NCBI GenBank assembly: GCA_016930015.1
Contig: JAFGHR010000062.1
Span: forward strand, 41,949-105,948
Reading direction: 5' to 3'
Origin: Anaerolineae bacterium
GTDB lineage: Bacteria > Chloroflexota > Anaerolineae > Aggregatilineales > Aggregatilineaceae
DNA length: 64,000 bases
In this document: positions 1 to 8,852 of the stretch, in pieces
How the letters are laid out: every line of letters begins with the position of its first letter
Position numbering within the stretch: position 1 is the first letter of the stretch
The notes under the pieces: generated by a model
What the model saw: only the letters and a program-made list of their open reading frames with translations
Told to the model about the DNA's origin: nothing
Database searches by the model: none
Program-made: the position numbers and the translations under genes

Positions 1-2
1 GC

Positions 3-1418
3 GTTGCTGCTGCTACAGTGGACGATATCACGGTGCCACTTCGCGATTCCCAGCCGGAGTGGGTGGCCGAGATGCGCCCGTCCGATCTGCCGGTCACGCT
101 GTACTATGGCGGTGTTGAGGCTGACGTAACCCAGAAACAGGTCGCGGAACTGCCCGACCAGGTGCGTTTGTTCCACGAAACAACCATGAAGGAACTGGGC
201 GATCTGGCTGGCGAACCCGTCACGCTCGATGAAGGCCCGTTGGCCGGGATCGAAGGTGTGCTCCCGCTGGTGGATATGACGTTTGAGCAAGAAGCCGTGC
301 TCCCAACCAGGGGATTAACCGTGACGCCTGGACAGCGCCGATTGGTCAACCGTATGCGGGCGCTGTTGGAACTCGACGAGGAAGAGACTCTATCCGCCGC
401 CGAGGAAGACGTATTGGGCGAGCCGGATTTTGCGCTTGATGAAGACGAAATCGAGCCGGAAGCCGCCGCGCCTCAGAAGCGCCCGCGGCGCGCGGTACGT
501 CGTAAGCGTGACCGGGTGTTTGTCTCCCTGCTGCTGCTCGTTGGGCTGCTGGTGCCGTTCCTGTCGGATTCGCTGTTTTTTGCTGCCGATCCGCCCGAAC
601 TCAGCGGGGACCGGCTGGCGGCGGCTCAAACTGTGGACCGGGTGACGGCGGGCGACTATGTGTTGTTTGCGTTTGAATATGGGCCTACGTCAGCCGGTGA
701 ACTGGATTCATTGGTCGAAGCCGTGCTGCGTGATGTGCTGGCGCAGGGCGCCATCCCGCTGACTATCAGCACCAACGCCGCCGGGACGCTGCACGCCGAA
801 GCCGTCATCGCGCCGCTTGTGGATGATGCGGCCTTGTTGGCCGTGCGCGGCGAGCAGGAAGACACGCTCACATTCGGCGAGGATTACGTGCTGCTGGGCA
901 TGCTGCCGGGCGAAGCGCTCGGTGTGCGGTCGCTCAGCGAAACGCGCCGGGATGCTGACGGGCAGCTTAAGCGCCACCCGGCGTTTGATACCGACTTGCA
1001 CGGTGACGATACGAACGTGCTGATCGGTGACATTGCGCAGGACATCGCGCTGATCGTCGTGATCGGTGAAGAAACAGACGATGTGCGTACCTGGGTTGAG
1101 CAGCTACCGGACGTGGATGTGCCCATGATTGCGCTGGTGACGGCGGCAGTCGAGCCGGTGGTCACGGCCTATGTGAATGATGATGGTTACCAGGGGTATC
1201 TGGCCGGTTTCCGTGACGCGTACAGTTACAATGCCGCGCGCAACACCGCTTCACGTGAGGCGTACACCGTGCCCGACGACATCGATTTTGATATCCCGAA
1301 TCCGGAAGACGCGCGCTGGCACAGTATGGCGTTCGGGGCATCTGTAGCCGCCGGATTGATCACGCTGGGTCTGGTTGTGAACCTGTTTCGGGCGTATAGA
1401 CGGAGGCGTCACCGTTGA
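3..1418 (+). CDS. Membrane protein of unknown function, 5' end cut by window edge
   Basis: The reading frame is open to the left edge, so the true start is probably outside the window; the first internal start is GTG at 18. Numbered from that GTG, an acidic stretch (about 115-150) leads into a strongly basic cluster (155-166), then a transmembrane segment (about 167-190). An extracytoplasmic alpha/beta-looking domain of about 240 residues follows, then a second transmembrane helix near the C-terminus (about 438-458) ending in RRRRHR. I do not recognise the family. It is translationally coupled to the next gene: the stop TGA overlaps a TTG start. It is the first visible gene of an operon with a membrane protein, a MutL/GlmL-type ATPase and two further unknown proteins, which suggests a shared membrane complex (inference). 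Confidence 0.7.
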   Translation, partial: VAAATVDDITVPLRDSQPEWVAEMRPSDLPVTLYYGGVEADVTQKQVAELPDQVRLFHETTMKELGDLAGEPVTLDEGPLAGIEGVLPLVDMTFEQEAVLPTRGLTVTPGQRRLVNRMRALLELDEEETLSAAEEDVLGEPDFALDEDEIEPEAAAPQKRPRRAVRRKRDRVFVSLLLLVGLLVPFLSDSLFFAADPPELSGDRLAAAQTVDRVTAGDYVLFAFEYGPTSAGELDSLVEAVLRDVLAQGAIPLTISTNAAGTLHAEAVIAPLVDDAALLAVRGEQEDTLTFGEDYVLLGMLPGEALGVRSLSETRRDADGQLKRHPAFDTDLHGDDTNVLIGDIAQDIALIVVIGEETDDVRTWVEQLPDVDVPMIALVTAAVEPVVTAYVNDDGYQGYLAGFRDAYSYNAARNTASREAYTVPDDIDFDIPNPEDARWHSMAFGASVAAGLITLGLVVNLFRAYRRRRHR

Positions 1419-2086
1419 CTCCTGAAAACCTTGACACGATAGCCGGGTGGGTATCCTTTGTGCTGACCCTGCTCATCTTCAGTTACCTGCTTGGGGACAA
1501 TATCCTGTACCGGCTCGCGGTGAATGTGCTGGTGGGTGTGGCCGCCGGGTATGTCGCCATTGTAGCGGTTGAAAGTGTGCTGGTCCCGTGGCTGGATGAT
1601 ACGCTGCTGGCCGCCCAGGGCGATCGCAGCGATGCGACGATGGTCGCCGTGCGCGTGATGGGCATGGTTCCCTTTTTGTTCGGCTCGCTGCTGTTGTTCA
1701 AGTCGTCGCGGCGGCTGGCCCCGGTCGGTAACCTGGGGCTGGCAGTATTGATCGGCGTGGGGACGGCGGTGGCTATCGTCGGGGCGGCATCCGGTACCGT
1801 GATCCCGCTGGTGAAAGCAGCCGGTGAATCCATGGGAGATGACGCATTGGAGGGAGCGGTGATGGTCGTCGGTGTGATCACGACACTCATTTACTTCCAA
1901 TACTGGACGGTCGAACACCAGGGCCGGGTAATGCGCGCGGTGGGTGTGCTGGGCACAATCGGGCGGGGGTTCGTCACGGTGACGTTGGGGGCGCTGTATG
2001 CGGGCGCGATTCTGACCAGTGTGGCCGTTTTCAGCGATGTTGTCCGAGAACAGCTCCAGTTTATCCTGGATAAGGTTGGGGGTTAG
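1415..2086 (+). CDS. Integral membrane protein, about six TM helices, unknown function
   Basis: This 223-residue protein is nearly all hydrophobic helices (about 11-28, 31-55, 77-95, 104-128, 146-164, 177-207) joined by short loops, with a conserved-looking SSRR turn after helix 3. The start is TTG at 1415, overlapping the upstream stop by four bases, with GGAGG at 1403-1407 correctly spaced. No catalytic motif is visible and I do not recognise the family. The tight coupling to the preceding membrane protein and the 6-bp gap to the following ATPase gene argue that the three products work together. It could be a channel, a scaffold or a subunit of a secretion or cell-envelope machine; the sequence does not decide. 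Confidence 0.7.
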   Translation: MTPENLDTIAGWVSFVLTLLIFSYLLGDNILYRLAVNVLVGVAAGYVAIVAVESVLVPWLDDTLLAAQGDRSDATMVAVRVMGMVPFLFGSLLLFKSSRRLAPVGNLGLAVLIGVGTAVAIVGAASGTVIPLVKAAGESMGDDALEGAVMVVGVITTLIYFQYWTVEHQGRVMRAVGVLGTIGRGFVTVTLGALYAGAILTSVAVFSDVVREQLQFILDKVGG

Positions 2087-2092
2087 CGGTCG

Positions 2093-3967
2093 ATGGCTGA
2101 AGAAACCACCATCAACTCACTGCTGATAGCCGATATAGGCAGTGTACACACCCGCCTGGTGCTGCTGGACTTGGTCGAAGGCCAGTACCGGCTGGTGGCG
2201 TCGTCACGAGCGCGGACCACGGCCCAGCCGCCGCTGTCCAGTGTGTCACGCGGGCTGGAACATGCCGCGGAGCGCATGACCGAGATGATCGGGCGGCGGC
2301 TGCTCAGCCCGGAGCCGGACCAGGCATTTTTTATTCCTGAAACGGGCGGCCACGGCGTCGATGCGTTTTTGGCGACGGGCAGCGCGGGGCGTCCGATGCG
2401 GGTCTTTGTCGTGGGCCTGACACCGGAGATCAGCCTGACCAGCGCCCGGCACGTCCTGGCCGGAACTTATGTTACAGTTACGGATTCGCTGAATCCCGAC
2501 GACCTGCGCAGCCGTGAAGAACTGGTCAATACGATTTTGCGCGACGAGCCGGACTTGATCTTCATTGTGGGTGGAACAGACGGCGGCGCTGAAGACATTT
2601 TGATCGAACAGGTCGAAACCGTGCGGGCCGCATTGTCGTTGGTCACGCGCGGCAAAATGCCGACCGTGTTGTTCGCCGGAAACCGTGAACTCCGGCGGCG
2701 CGTGGATGCCATGTTAGGATCGCTCACAACCGTGTTTGCCGCCAAAAATATCCGGCCCAGCTTGCAGGAAGAAAATCTTTTCCCGGCGCAGATCGAGCTG
2801 GCCATGGTTTACGATGACTACCGGAGCAGCAGCCCTGGTGGTTTTGCCGCGGGCGGTCGCCAGAGCCGGATCGGCGTGATCCCGACCACCCAGGGGTATA
2901 TGAGCGCGATCCGGTACTTGAGTGAGCTGCCCGAACCCGGCATCGGGCCGTTATGTGTGGACGTGGGCAGCGCCAACAGCCTGTTAATGGCCGGGGTGAA
3001 CCACGAACCGCGTTTCACGATTCGTACTGATCTGGGTGTGGGGCATAATGCCGTACAAGCGCTGGCACACATCACACCCGCCAGCCTCCAGCGCTGGCTG
3101 CCGTTTGATAGTTCACCTGCCGATCTGCGGGATTATGCCTGGAACAAGCAGCTTTATCCTGGCACGATGCCGGTGACTGATGAAGACTTGATGATTGAAC
3201 AGGCATTCGCCCGCGAGATCATCCGGCTGTTGGTGGCGGATGCTCGTCCCGATTGGGGCTTAGGGCACGGCAGCCTGCTGCCACATTTTGACCCGATTAT
3301 CGCGGCGGGCGCGATCCTGACCGAAGCCCAGCATCCGGGCATCTCGGCTATGCTGCTGCTCGACGCGCTCCAACCGGCAGGGATCACCCGGCTGCGCCTG
3401 GACCCGCATAATTTGCTGTCGGCGCTGGGTGTGGCGGCCTATCTGGACCCGGTGATCATGGTACAGGCGCTCGAATCAGGCGGGATCGTGAACCTGGGAA
3501 CGGCATTTTGCCCGTTGGGCAGCGTCCGCGACGGCAGCGACGCGCTTTATGTCCAGATTCGCCTGGCCGATGGCCGCGTGATCAATCACACCGTGAAGGG
3601 CGGCGAGATATGGATGGCGCCCACCGTGCCGGGACTCCAGGCGCGGGTCACCGTCAAAATGCGGCGCGGCCTGTCCATTCAGGGCAAACGGCGTCTGAGC
3701 GCTACCGTGATGACAGGCACCGCCGGTATCATTTTTGACGCGCGTGGACGCCCGCTCGTGATGCCGCGCACTAAGACACGCGCCGCCCGCTTTTTGCAAT
3801 GGCAGTATGCCATGTCGGGCCGTGAGCTGAGCCTGTCGCCCAAACCGCAGGAGGACATCCAACTGCCGAGCCTGGATGATGTTGACGATCTATTCCCCGA
3901 TCTTGACAGTGGGTTCGAGCCGTTCTCTGATTTTGATGGCGGGTTCGAACAGCAGGAGCCAGTTTAG
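2093..3967 (+). CDS. MutL/GlmL-type ASKHA ATPase (glutamate mutase accessory family), stand-alone
   Basis: The N-terminus carries an actin/Hsp70-like phosphate-1 motif (ADIGSVHTRLVLLD, about 10-23). An IVGGTDGG motif near 158-165 and a second DVGSANSLL phosphate motif near 283-291 follow. This is the pattern of the GlmL/MutL family, known as an activator or reactivase of the B12-dependent glutamate mutase. No mutase (GlmS/GlmE) genes are nearby, and the protein has an extra C-terminal part of roughly 150 residues ending in an acidic Asp/Phe-rich tail. That tail resembles a docking peptide (inference). It sits between two membrane-protein genes and a KOW-like protein gene, with its stop directly abutting the next ATG. 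It should not be confused with the mismatch repair protein of the same name. I am confident of the ASKHA fold, less so of the role. Confidence 0.8.
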   Translation: MAEETTINSLLIADIGSVHTRLVLLDLVEGQYRLVASSRARTTAQPPLSSVSRGLEHAAERMTEMIGRRLLSPEPDQAFFIPETGGHGVDAFLATGSAGRPMRVFVVGLTPEISLTSARHVLAGTYVTVTDSLNPDDLRSREELVNTILRDEPDLIFIVGGTDGGAEDILIEQVETVRAALSLVTRGKMPTVLFAGNRELRRRVDAMLGSLTTVFAAKNIRPSLQEENLFPAQIELAMVYDDYRSSSPGGFAAGGRQSRIGVIPTTQGYMSAIRYLSELPEPGIGPLCVDVGSANSLLMAGVNHEPRFTIRTDLGVGHNAVQALAHITPASLQRWLPFDSSPADLRDYAWNKQLYPGTMPVTDEDLMIEQAFAREIIRLLVADARPDWGLGHGSLLPHFDPIIAAGAILTEAQHPGISAMLLLDALQPAGITRLRLDPHNLLSALGVAAYLDPVIMVQALESGGIVNLGTAFCPLGSVRDGSDALYVQIRLADGRVINHTVKGGEIWMAPTVPGLQARVTVKMRRGLSIQGKRRLSATVMTGTAGIIFDARGRPLVMPRTKTRAARFLQWQYAMSGRELSLSPKPQEDIQLPSLDDVDDLFPDLDSGFEPFSDFDGGFEQQEPV

Positions 3968-5086
3968 ATGTCATACTATCCTGACATGACGATTATTCAG
4001 GGCATGGCGCGTATCCAGCGTGAGCGCCGGCTGCCGCCCAACGTTGTGCCCGACACATCCTCAACACTGGTCAGTCTCGGTATGCCCACCCAGGCGATGC
4101 AGATTGTGCTGCAAGGTGATATGCGGGGCGAATACCGCATACTCGATGTGGGCAAGTTCTTCAAGGTGCGCGATCCGGATGAGGTCGAGACATTGATCCA
4201 GGTTCATCCCGAACAGCGCGTTCAGTTCGGCCAGGAATTGGCGCGGCGCGGGCGGGGGCGGCGTGCCAAAGTGCTCCAGTCACCGGCGGATGGCGAAGTG
4301 GTGCGCATCGAGCGCGGCCAGATTATTTTGCAGGTCAGCGAGCGGCACGTTGAGATTCTGGCGCGTGTTCCCGGTGATATTGAAGATGCCGAGGCGCGCG
4401 CCGTCCAGATCGTGACCCGTGGCGCGGCGATCCAGTGTGCCTGGGGCAACGGCCAATCGGTGTTTGGCCCGTACCAGTTTTTGCCGGAAGATGGCTTTTT
4501 TGCCCTGAGCAAAATGGATGTTAGCATTTCAGAGTACCGGAATGTGGTGGTGATCAGCACGGCACCCGTGTCAAAAGGTGATCTGTTGGTCGCTCGCCAG
4601 CAGGAAGCCTGGGGCGTTGTCGCACCGAGTATGCCGTCCGACTTGCGCGAATTTGCGATGCAGCTTAAATTTCCTGTATTGTTAACAGAAGGTTTTGGTC
4701 AGCGACGCCCGACATCATTGATCTACAATTTGCTGCAAACCAATATCGGGCGAACAGCAGCATTTGATGCGGTCACGCCGGACCCCTGGTCCACCGAACA
4801 GCCTGAGATCGTCATTCCGTTACCGTCCGGCAGCGTCACACCGCCGACTCCGGCATTGGATCAGCCGTTGCAAGTAGGAACTCAGGTACGGATCGTGCGC
4901 CGGCCCTGGGAAGGTTTCATTGGCGAAGTAGTCGAGCTGCCACCTAAACCGCAGGTGATCGAGAACGGCCTGCAAGTCCGTTGCGCCAGGGTGCAGCTGT
5001 CGAACAGTCGGGTTGAAGTGATCCCACTGGCAAACCTTGAATTATTGGGGCAGTCGGTTGGCAGGCCGCCCATCGATCAGTTGTAG
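3968..5086 (+). CDS. Soluble protein with barrel-sandwich-like middle and KOW-like C-terminus, unknown function
   Basis: This 372-residue protein starts at an ATG immediately after the previous stop TAG, so it is clearly co-translated. There is no signal peptide or transmembrane helix. The middle (about 95-135) contains SPADGEVVRIERGQIILQV, which looks like a barrel-sandwich or biotinyl-like hairpin. The C-terminus (about 300-360) has a VGTQVRIVRRPWEGFIGEVV pattern typical of KOW/SH3-like barrels such as those in NusG or ribosomal proteins. I do not recognise the whole protein. Its position between the ASKHA ATPase and a membrane-anchored surface protein suggests a cytoplasmic partner of the ATPase (inference). 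Confidence 0.65.
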   Translation: MSYYPDMTIIQGMARIQRERRLPPNVVPDTSSTLVSLGMPTQAMQIVLQGDMRGEYRILDVGKFFKVRDPDEVETLIQVHPEQRVQFGQELARRGRGRRAKVLQSPADGEVVRIERGQIILQVSERHVEILARVPGDIEDAEARAVQIVTRGAAIQCAWGNGQSVFGPYQFLPEDGFFALSKMDVSISEYRNVVVISTAPVSKGDLLVARQQEAWGVVAPSMPSDLREFAMQLKFPVLLTEGFGQRRPTSLIYNLLQTNIGRTAAFDAVTPDPWSTEQPEIVIPLPSGSVTPPTPALDQPLQVGTQVRIVRRPWEGFIGEVVELPPKPQVIENGLQVRCARVQLSNSRVEVIPLANLELLGQSVGRPPIDQL

Positions 5087-5116
5087 GATCACGCCACCAC
5101 ACGTGTGGAGGGAATT

Positions 5117-7018
5117 ATGGGTTTAGAAGATTTTGACGATTTCGATCTTGATATTCCGGAATCATTTGACGAAGGTTTGGACGAAGAGATGGGTCTTATC
5201 CCTGAACCCGGTGAGGGAGGGATCAGCCGAACCTTCAGGATTGTTTTCGTAATTCTGCTGCTCAGTGTCGTGGCCGTTGTAGCGCTGCTGCTCCTGTTTG
5301 CCCTGGGTAAAGACAGCGGACCGTCACAAGGCGAAAAAACGGCAACCGCCATTGTCGCCATGAACATGACGACCGAAAAGAACTTCCAGGAAACGCAAAC
5401 CGCTAATGCGCTGTTCTTACAGGCCAGCCAGACGGCTATCCGCAAGTTTGAGCTGGATTCGACGGCGACTCAGCAGGAAGTCCAGACCCAGTCGGCCCTG
5501 GCGACGCTGAATGCCGCCAGTACAGCGACTGCCGCCGCCGCGACGCAGGCCGCTGCTGATGCGCAAACCGCCACTCAACAGGCAATCGAGATGCAGCAGA
5601 CATCGGACGCTGCCACCGCAACGGCTACTGCCTTGGTGCTGGTCGGCCAGGTGGTGGATAATGCCGGTAGGGGGGCAGGTGGTGTAAGCATTCGCCTGTA
5701 CCGGGATGATGGTGATGCCCAGTTTAACCCGGCAGACCTCGCCACACCGACGCCAGCGCCGGAGCCGGTCGGCCCCAGCGGTCCGGGCGTTGAGAGTGAT
5801 CAGGGCGAGGTCGTGATGGAATCCGCCCAGACCATCACTTTTGGCGAAACGGTGCGCGGCACGGTTCAACTCAGCGCTGTGGCCCAGTGGACATTTACCG
5901 GCGCAGCAGGTGACCAGGTCACAATCGATGTGATGGCGGTCGATGTTGTGCAGATGGACATGTTCATGAAACTGCTCGGCCCGGATGGTGCCGTGTTGGT
6001 CGAAGACGATGATGGCGGCGACGGGCTGAATTCGCGGATTGCGGGTTTTGTCCTGCCTGCTGGTGGCGAGTACACCATCCAGGTGATCAGCCTGGCCGAA
6101 CCCGGCGCGTATACGCTGACGCTGGTATCGGGTGCCGGTGTCCCGGCGGAAGTCCCGGCTGAGGGTGAGGCACCCGCCGAGGGTGAAGCCCCGGTCGAAG
6201 GCGAAGCCCCGGTCGAAGGTGAAACAACCGGGGAAACTGCCGACGGCGTGAGCATGATACCCCATTCGGGTGGTCTGGCGCCGGATGCCATGGCTAAACT
6301 GGCCCAGGATGGCGGCGACGAAACGCCTGTACCCGGTCCTGGTGGGGATGACACGACCCCTGAACCGGAGGCCGAAACGACCGGCGAGGACGCCATGCCG
6401 GGTGACGCTGCCGGTGATGAGGCTACGCCCGAAGATGAGTCTGATTTTGGCGCGCCTACGCCCGAAATGGAACTCCTTGAAACCGAAGAACCCGCCGGAG
6501 AAGCGACCCCCGGAGAAGCAACGCCCGAAGTCGAAGGCGACCAGCCGGTTACCGATGTGATCACTGGCCCGGACGGTGAGTTTAACTTTGGCGTGTTGGA
6601 CCCCGGCACGTACTGGCTGCTGCTGGATTACGATACGCTTCCGGCTGACCTTCAGGCGCAGATCGACCCGGTAGAGCAGGTCTTCATCCAGGTTGAGGTG
6701 CCGGCTTCGGGTCCGATCACGTTCACGGTGGGCATGGCGCCTACACCGACACCTAACGCGGCGACGTTGACGGCTATAGCCCTGACCGGCGCGGCGCCGT
6801 TCGCGACGACCGAGACGGTTGAAGCGCCGATGGGGCTTGTTGAGACATTGACCAGCACCCCGGAGCCGAGCATTATCCCCGAAACCGGCTTGCTGTCGGA
6901 CATCTCGGACAAGTCAAATGACATCGACGGTGTCAGCGGCCTGACGATCCTGGCCATTGCGGCAATTGGCCTGGTGGCCGTGGTATTCATTGCACGCAAA
7001 CTGCGCACCTCGGCCTGA
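5117..7018 (+). CDS. Membrane-anchored surface protein with PPC-like and split SdrD/CNA-B-like domains
   Basis: The start is ATG 5117, because the upstream in-frame GTG at 5105 overlaps the ribosome-binding GGAGG. The 633-residue product has an acidic cytoplasmic N-terminus, one TM helix (about 40-62) and a long Ala/Thr/Gln-rich stalk. A GQVVDNAGRGAGGVSIRLY strand set, as in CNA-B/SdrD folds, follows, and then a PPC-like beta domain (FGETVRGTVQLSAVAQWTF to AYTLTLVSG). Next come Glu/Pro/Ala repeats built on EGEAPVEG, and then the second half of the CNA-B-like fold (GPDGEFNFGVLDPGTYWLLL). It ends IPETG (about 587-591), a 17-residue spacer, a TM helix and RKLRTSA, which resembles a sorting signal. 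It is the last gene of the operon. Confidence 0.75.
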   Translation: MGLEDFDDFDLDIPESFDEGLDEEMGLIPEPGEGGISRTFRIVFVILLLSVVAVVALLLLFALGKDSGPSQGEKTATAIVAMNMTTEKNFQETQTANALFLQASQTAIRKFELDSTATQQEVQTQSALATLNAASTATAAAATQAAADAQTATQQAIEMQQTSDAATATATALVLVGQVVDNAGRGAGGVSIRLYRDDGDAQFNPADLATPTPAPEPVGPSGPGVESDQGEVVMESAQTITFGETVRGTVQLSAVAQWTFTGAAGDQVTIDVMAVDVVQMDMFMKLLGPDGAVLVEDDDGGDGLNSRIAGFVLPAGGEYTIQVISLAEPGAYTLTLVSGAGVPAEVPAEGEAPAEGEAPVEGEAPVEGETTGETADGVSMIPHSGGLAPDAMAKLAQDGGDETPVPGPGGDDTTPEPEAETTGEDAMPGDAAGDEATPEDESDFGAPTPEMELLETEEPAGEATPGEATPEVEGDQPVTDVITGPDGEFNFGVLDPGTYWLLLDYDTLPADLQAQIDPVEQVFIQVEVPASGPITFTVGMAPTPTPNAATLTAIALTGAAPFATTETVEAPMGLVETLTSTPEPSIIPETGLLSDISDKSNDIDGVSGLTILAIAAIGLVAVVFIARKLRTSA

Positions 7019-7070
7019 CCGGGCGCGTTATGAAGGTTGTTTACTCGCGTTAGCACCGCGTATGTTCGTG

Positions 7071-7110
7071 GGGGCAATTCACTTTTCGAAGTGAGTTGCC
7101 CCTGCGTGTT
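7071..7110 (+). terminator. Hairpin with TTCG loop closing the first operon
   Basis: A 14-bp stem (7071-7084 with 7089-7102, one G-U pair) is closed by a TTCG tetraloop. It lies about 50 bases after the stop of the surface-protein gene. No T-run follows, so it may act as a 3' stabiliser rather than a classical intrinsic terminator. Confidence 0.6.
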
Positions 7111-7201
7111 ACAATAGGCTGGCAAGCTGGTTGTGTGTCCGTCAATTGCATGGTTGTCCTCATCGTATTTTTCATTATATTCACACTAGCTATGGTCGAT
7201 T

Positions 7202-8593
7202 ATGTCAGGAAAAGAACGCATCACAATATCCCGCCAACAAGATGCTGCTGCTATCCTGGAAATGCTCAGTATCGGGCAGTCGGTATCCATCATCGGGCTA
7301 AGCAACTTTGGAAAGTCAACGTTGCTGCGGTATATGGCTGAACCCCAGATCGCCCAGGCTTACTTGGAAACCTCCCAGCGACCGGCGCTGTTTGTATACG
7401 TTGACTGCAACCGTATGCTGGAGATGAGCGCCCAGGGATTCTACGAGGTTATCTTACGCGCTGTGCTTGAAACCCTGTCTGGTGCCGGGCCGGACTATGG
7501 CACCCTGATAGAAACCATTGAGGGACTTTACCGGCGTGTCGTCGAGTCGCAAAGCACATTTACGATTCCGCTGGCGTTTAACGATGCGATCATTGCCATG
7601 ATCGAAGCCGAGAGCACGCGTGATGTGATCGTGATGTTGGACGAGTTTGACGCCGTGCTGACCGACCTGGACGAGCGGGTATTTCTGAACCTGCGCGCAC
7701 TCAAGGACAAGTATGCCGAACGGTTAAACTATCTGACCGCTACGTTGCAGCCGTTGTCATCGGTAGGCGGCGGCGATGATCTGGCCGAGTTTCTTGAGTT
7801 GTTTGCGGCCTACAAATACCACTTAAAACCATTGAACTGCACGGATGCGGTGTCGCTGGCGTCGGACATTTTCCACCAGGCCAATGATTCACTTGATCCG
7901 CCTGAGCGGGATTATATTCTGGCACAGGCGGGCGGCCATCCGGGGTTGATCCAGGCGGTGGCACACGTTGTGATGGAAGTGGAGTCGGGGGCACCGGCCA
8001 ATTTTACCCAGCAAGCGTTAAGCATGGCCGATGACGTGTTGGAGAATCACCGGCTGGTGCGGACCGAGTTGGGCAAGCTGTGGAAACAAATGCTTCCTCA
8101 CGAACGTAAGGTCGCCACCCTGATCGCAACTCGTGGCGTAGATGATATATTGGAAACGCAACGGTTTGATCTGTTGGAGCGTGGGCTGCTGGTCGAAGAC
8201 GAACACGGCGTTTATCTGTTTTCCAGGCTGCTGGCGCATTATGCCCGTCGTAAGGCGCTTGTCCAGCAGGATGTCCCTGACGGGGTTTGGGTGGATATTG
8301 ACGCCGGGACCGTCTGGTTGAGCGGGCAGGTGATCGAACCGTTGACCGATCTCGAATACCGCCTGCTGCTGCTGCTGTATGGGCGTCTCAACAAAATCTG
8401 TGACAAATACCAGATCGTGGAGGCGGTATGGGGACAGGAGTATTTGGGCGAGGTCGATGATGCACGCATCGAAAAACTGGTCAGCCGCCTGCGGTCCAAA
8501 TTAGAGCCTGATCCATCCCATCCGCAGTATATCAATACGGTGCGTGGGCGGGGATACAAACTGGTTGGTGCCAGGCATCTGAGCAGTCAGTGA
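7202..8593 (+). CDS. AAA+/STAND-like ATPase fused to C-terminal OmpR-type DNA-binding domain
   Basis: The 463-residue protein has a Walker A motif GLSNFGKS (32-39) and a Walker B VIVMLDEFD (142-150). A helical region follows, and then a winged helix at about 365-455 with the signature of the OmpR/PhoB effector domain (LTDLEYRLLLLLYG, IVEAVWG, RLRSKLEP, INTVRGRGYKLV). Family knowledge: such N-terminal NTPases act as ligand- or partner-gated switches, and the winged helix binds direct repeats. There is no receiver domain, so control is likely through nucleotide or partner binding rather than phosphorylation (inference). It stands alone between two hairpin/repeat regions, directly ahead of a very large histidine kinase. 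Confidence 0.8.
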   Translation: MSGKERITISRQQDAAAILEMLSIGQSVSIIGLSNFGKSTLLRYMAEPQIAQAYLETSQRPALFVYVDCNRMLEMSAQGFYEVILRAVLETLSGAGPDYGTLIETIEGLYRRVVESQSTFTIPLAFNDAIIAMIEAESTRDVIVMLDEFDAVLTDLDERVFLNLRALKDKYAERLNYLTATLQPLSSVGGGDDLAEFLELFAAYKYHLKPLNCTDAVSLASDIFHQANDSLDPPERDYILAQAGGHPGLIQAVAHVVMEVESGAPANFTQQALSMADDVLENHRLVRTELGKLWKQMLPHERKVATLIATRGVDDILETQRFDLLERGLLVEDEHGVYLFSRLLAHYARRKALVQQDVPDGVWVDIDAGTVWLSGQVIEPLTDLEYRLLLLLYGRLNKICDKYQIVEAVWGQEYLGEVDDARIEKLVSRLRSKLEPDPSHPQYINTVRGRGYKLVGARHLSSQ

Positions 8594-8647
8594 TAGGTTG
8601 CCAGTAGCGGCCAGGGGCCGGTAGCAGTCCGGGTATGTCATCAAGGC

Positions 8648-8820
8648 GATTGCATCAAAACGCAGCGGGCAGTTTTCCCATTTCCGGCCACACTATGCCG
8701 GGGGAAAACAGCCGATTGCGCGTTGTAAAATCCCCTGTTCAGCCTGGCTGGAAGGGGAATTTAGGGGAAGGCGCTAGACAAAAACCAGCCGTCAACTTGA
8801 TGCGCTGGCCCTGGGTACAC
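8648..8820 (+). repeat. Dispersed repeat, copy A (REP/MITE-like)
   Basis: This stretch aligns with 16250-16455 over its whole length. The best-conserved blocks are GCGCGTTGT, the palindrome around CAGCCTGGCTGG, and ATTTAGGGGAAGGCG. The ends carry imperfect inverted ends (GCATCAA near 8652 and TTGATGC near 8797). The central palindrome would fold into a C/G-rich hairpin. Both copies have the same orientation and lie just upstream of a plus-strand gene. Confidence 0.75.
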
Positions 8821-8843
8821 CATACGTACCTGGAGACAGAGCG

Positions 8844-8852
8844 TGTTATACT
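8844..8852 (+). promoter_or_regulatory. Extended -10 promoter element for the large histidine kinase
   Basis: TGTTATACT fits an extended -10 (TGnTATAAT-like). The identical TGTTATACTGG string occurs at 32654-32664 in front of the DapA-family gene. No convincing -35 is visible. Confidence 0.5.

Noticed and set aside
2093..3967. DNA mismatch repair MutL
   Set aside because: The name is shared, but the GHKL motifs of mismatch-repair MutL are absent; the phosphate motifs are those of the ASKHA (GlmL) family.
5105..5116. GTG start for the surface protein
   Set aside because: The GTG is part of the GGAGG ribosome-binding site for ATG 5117.
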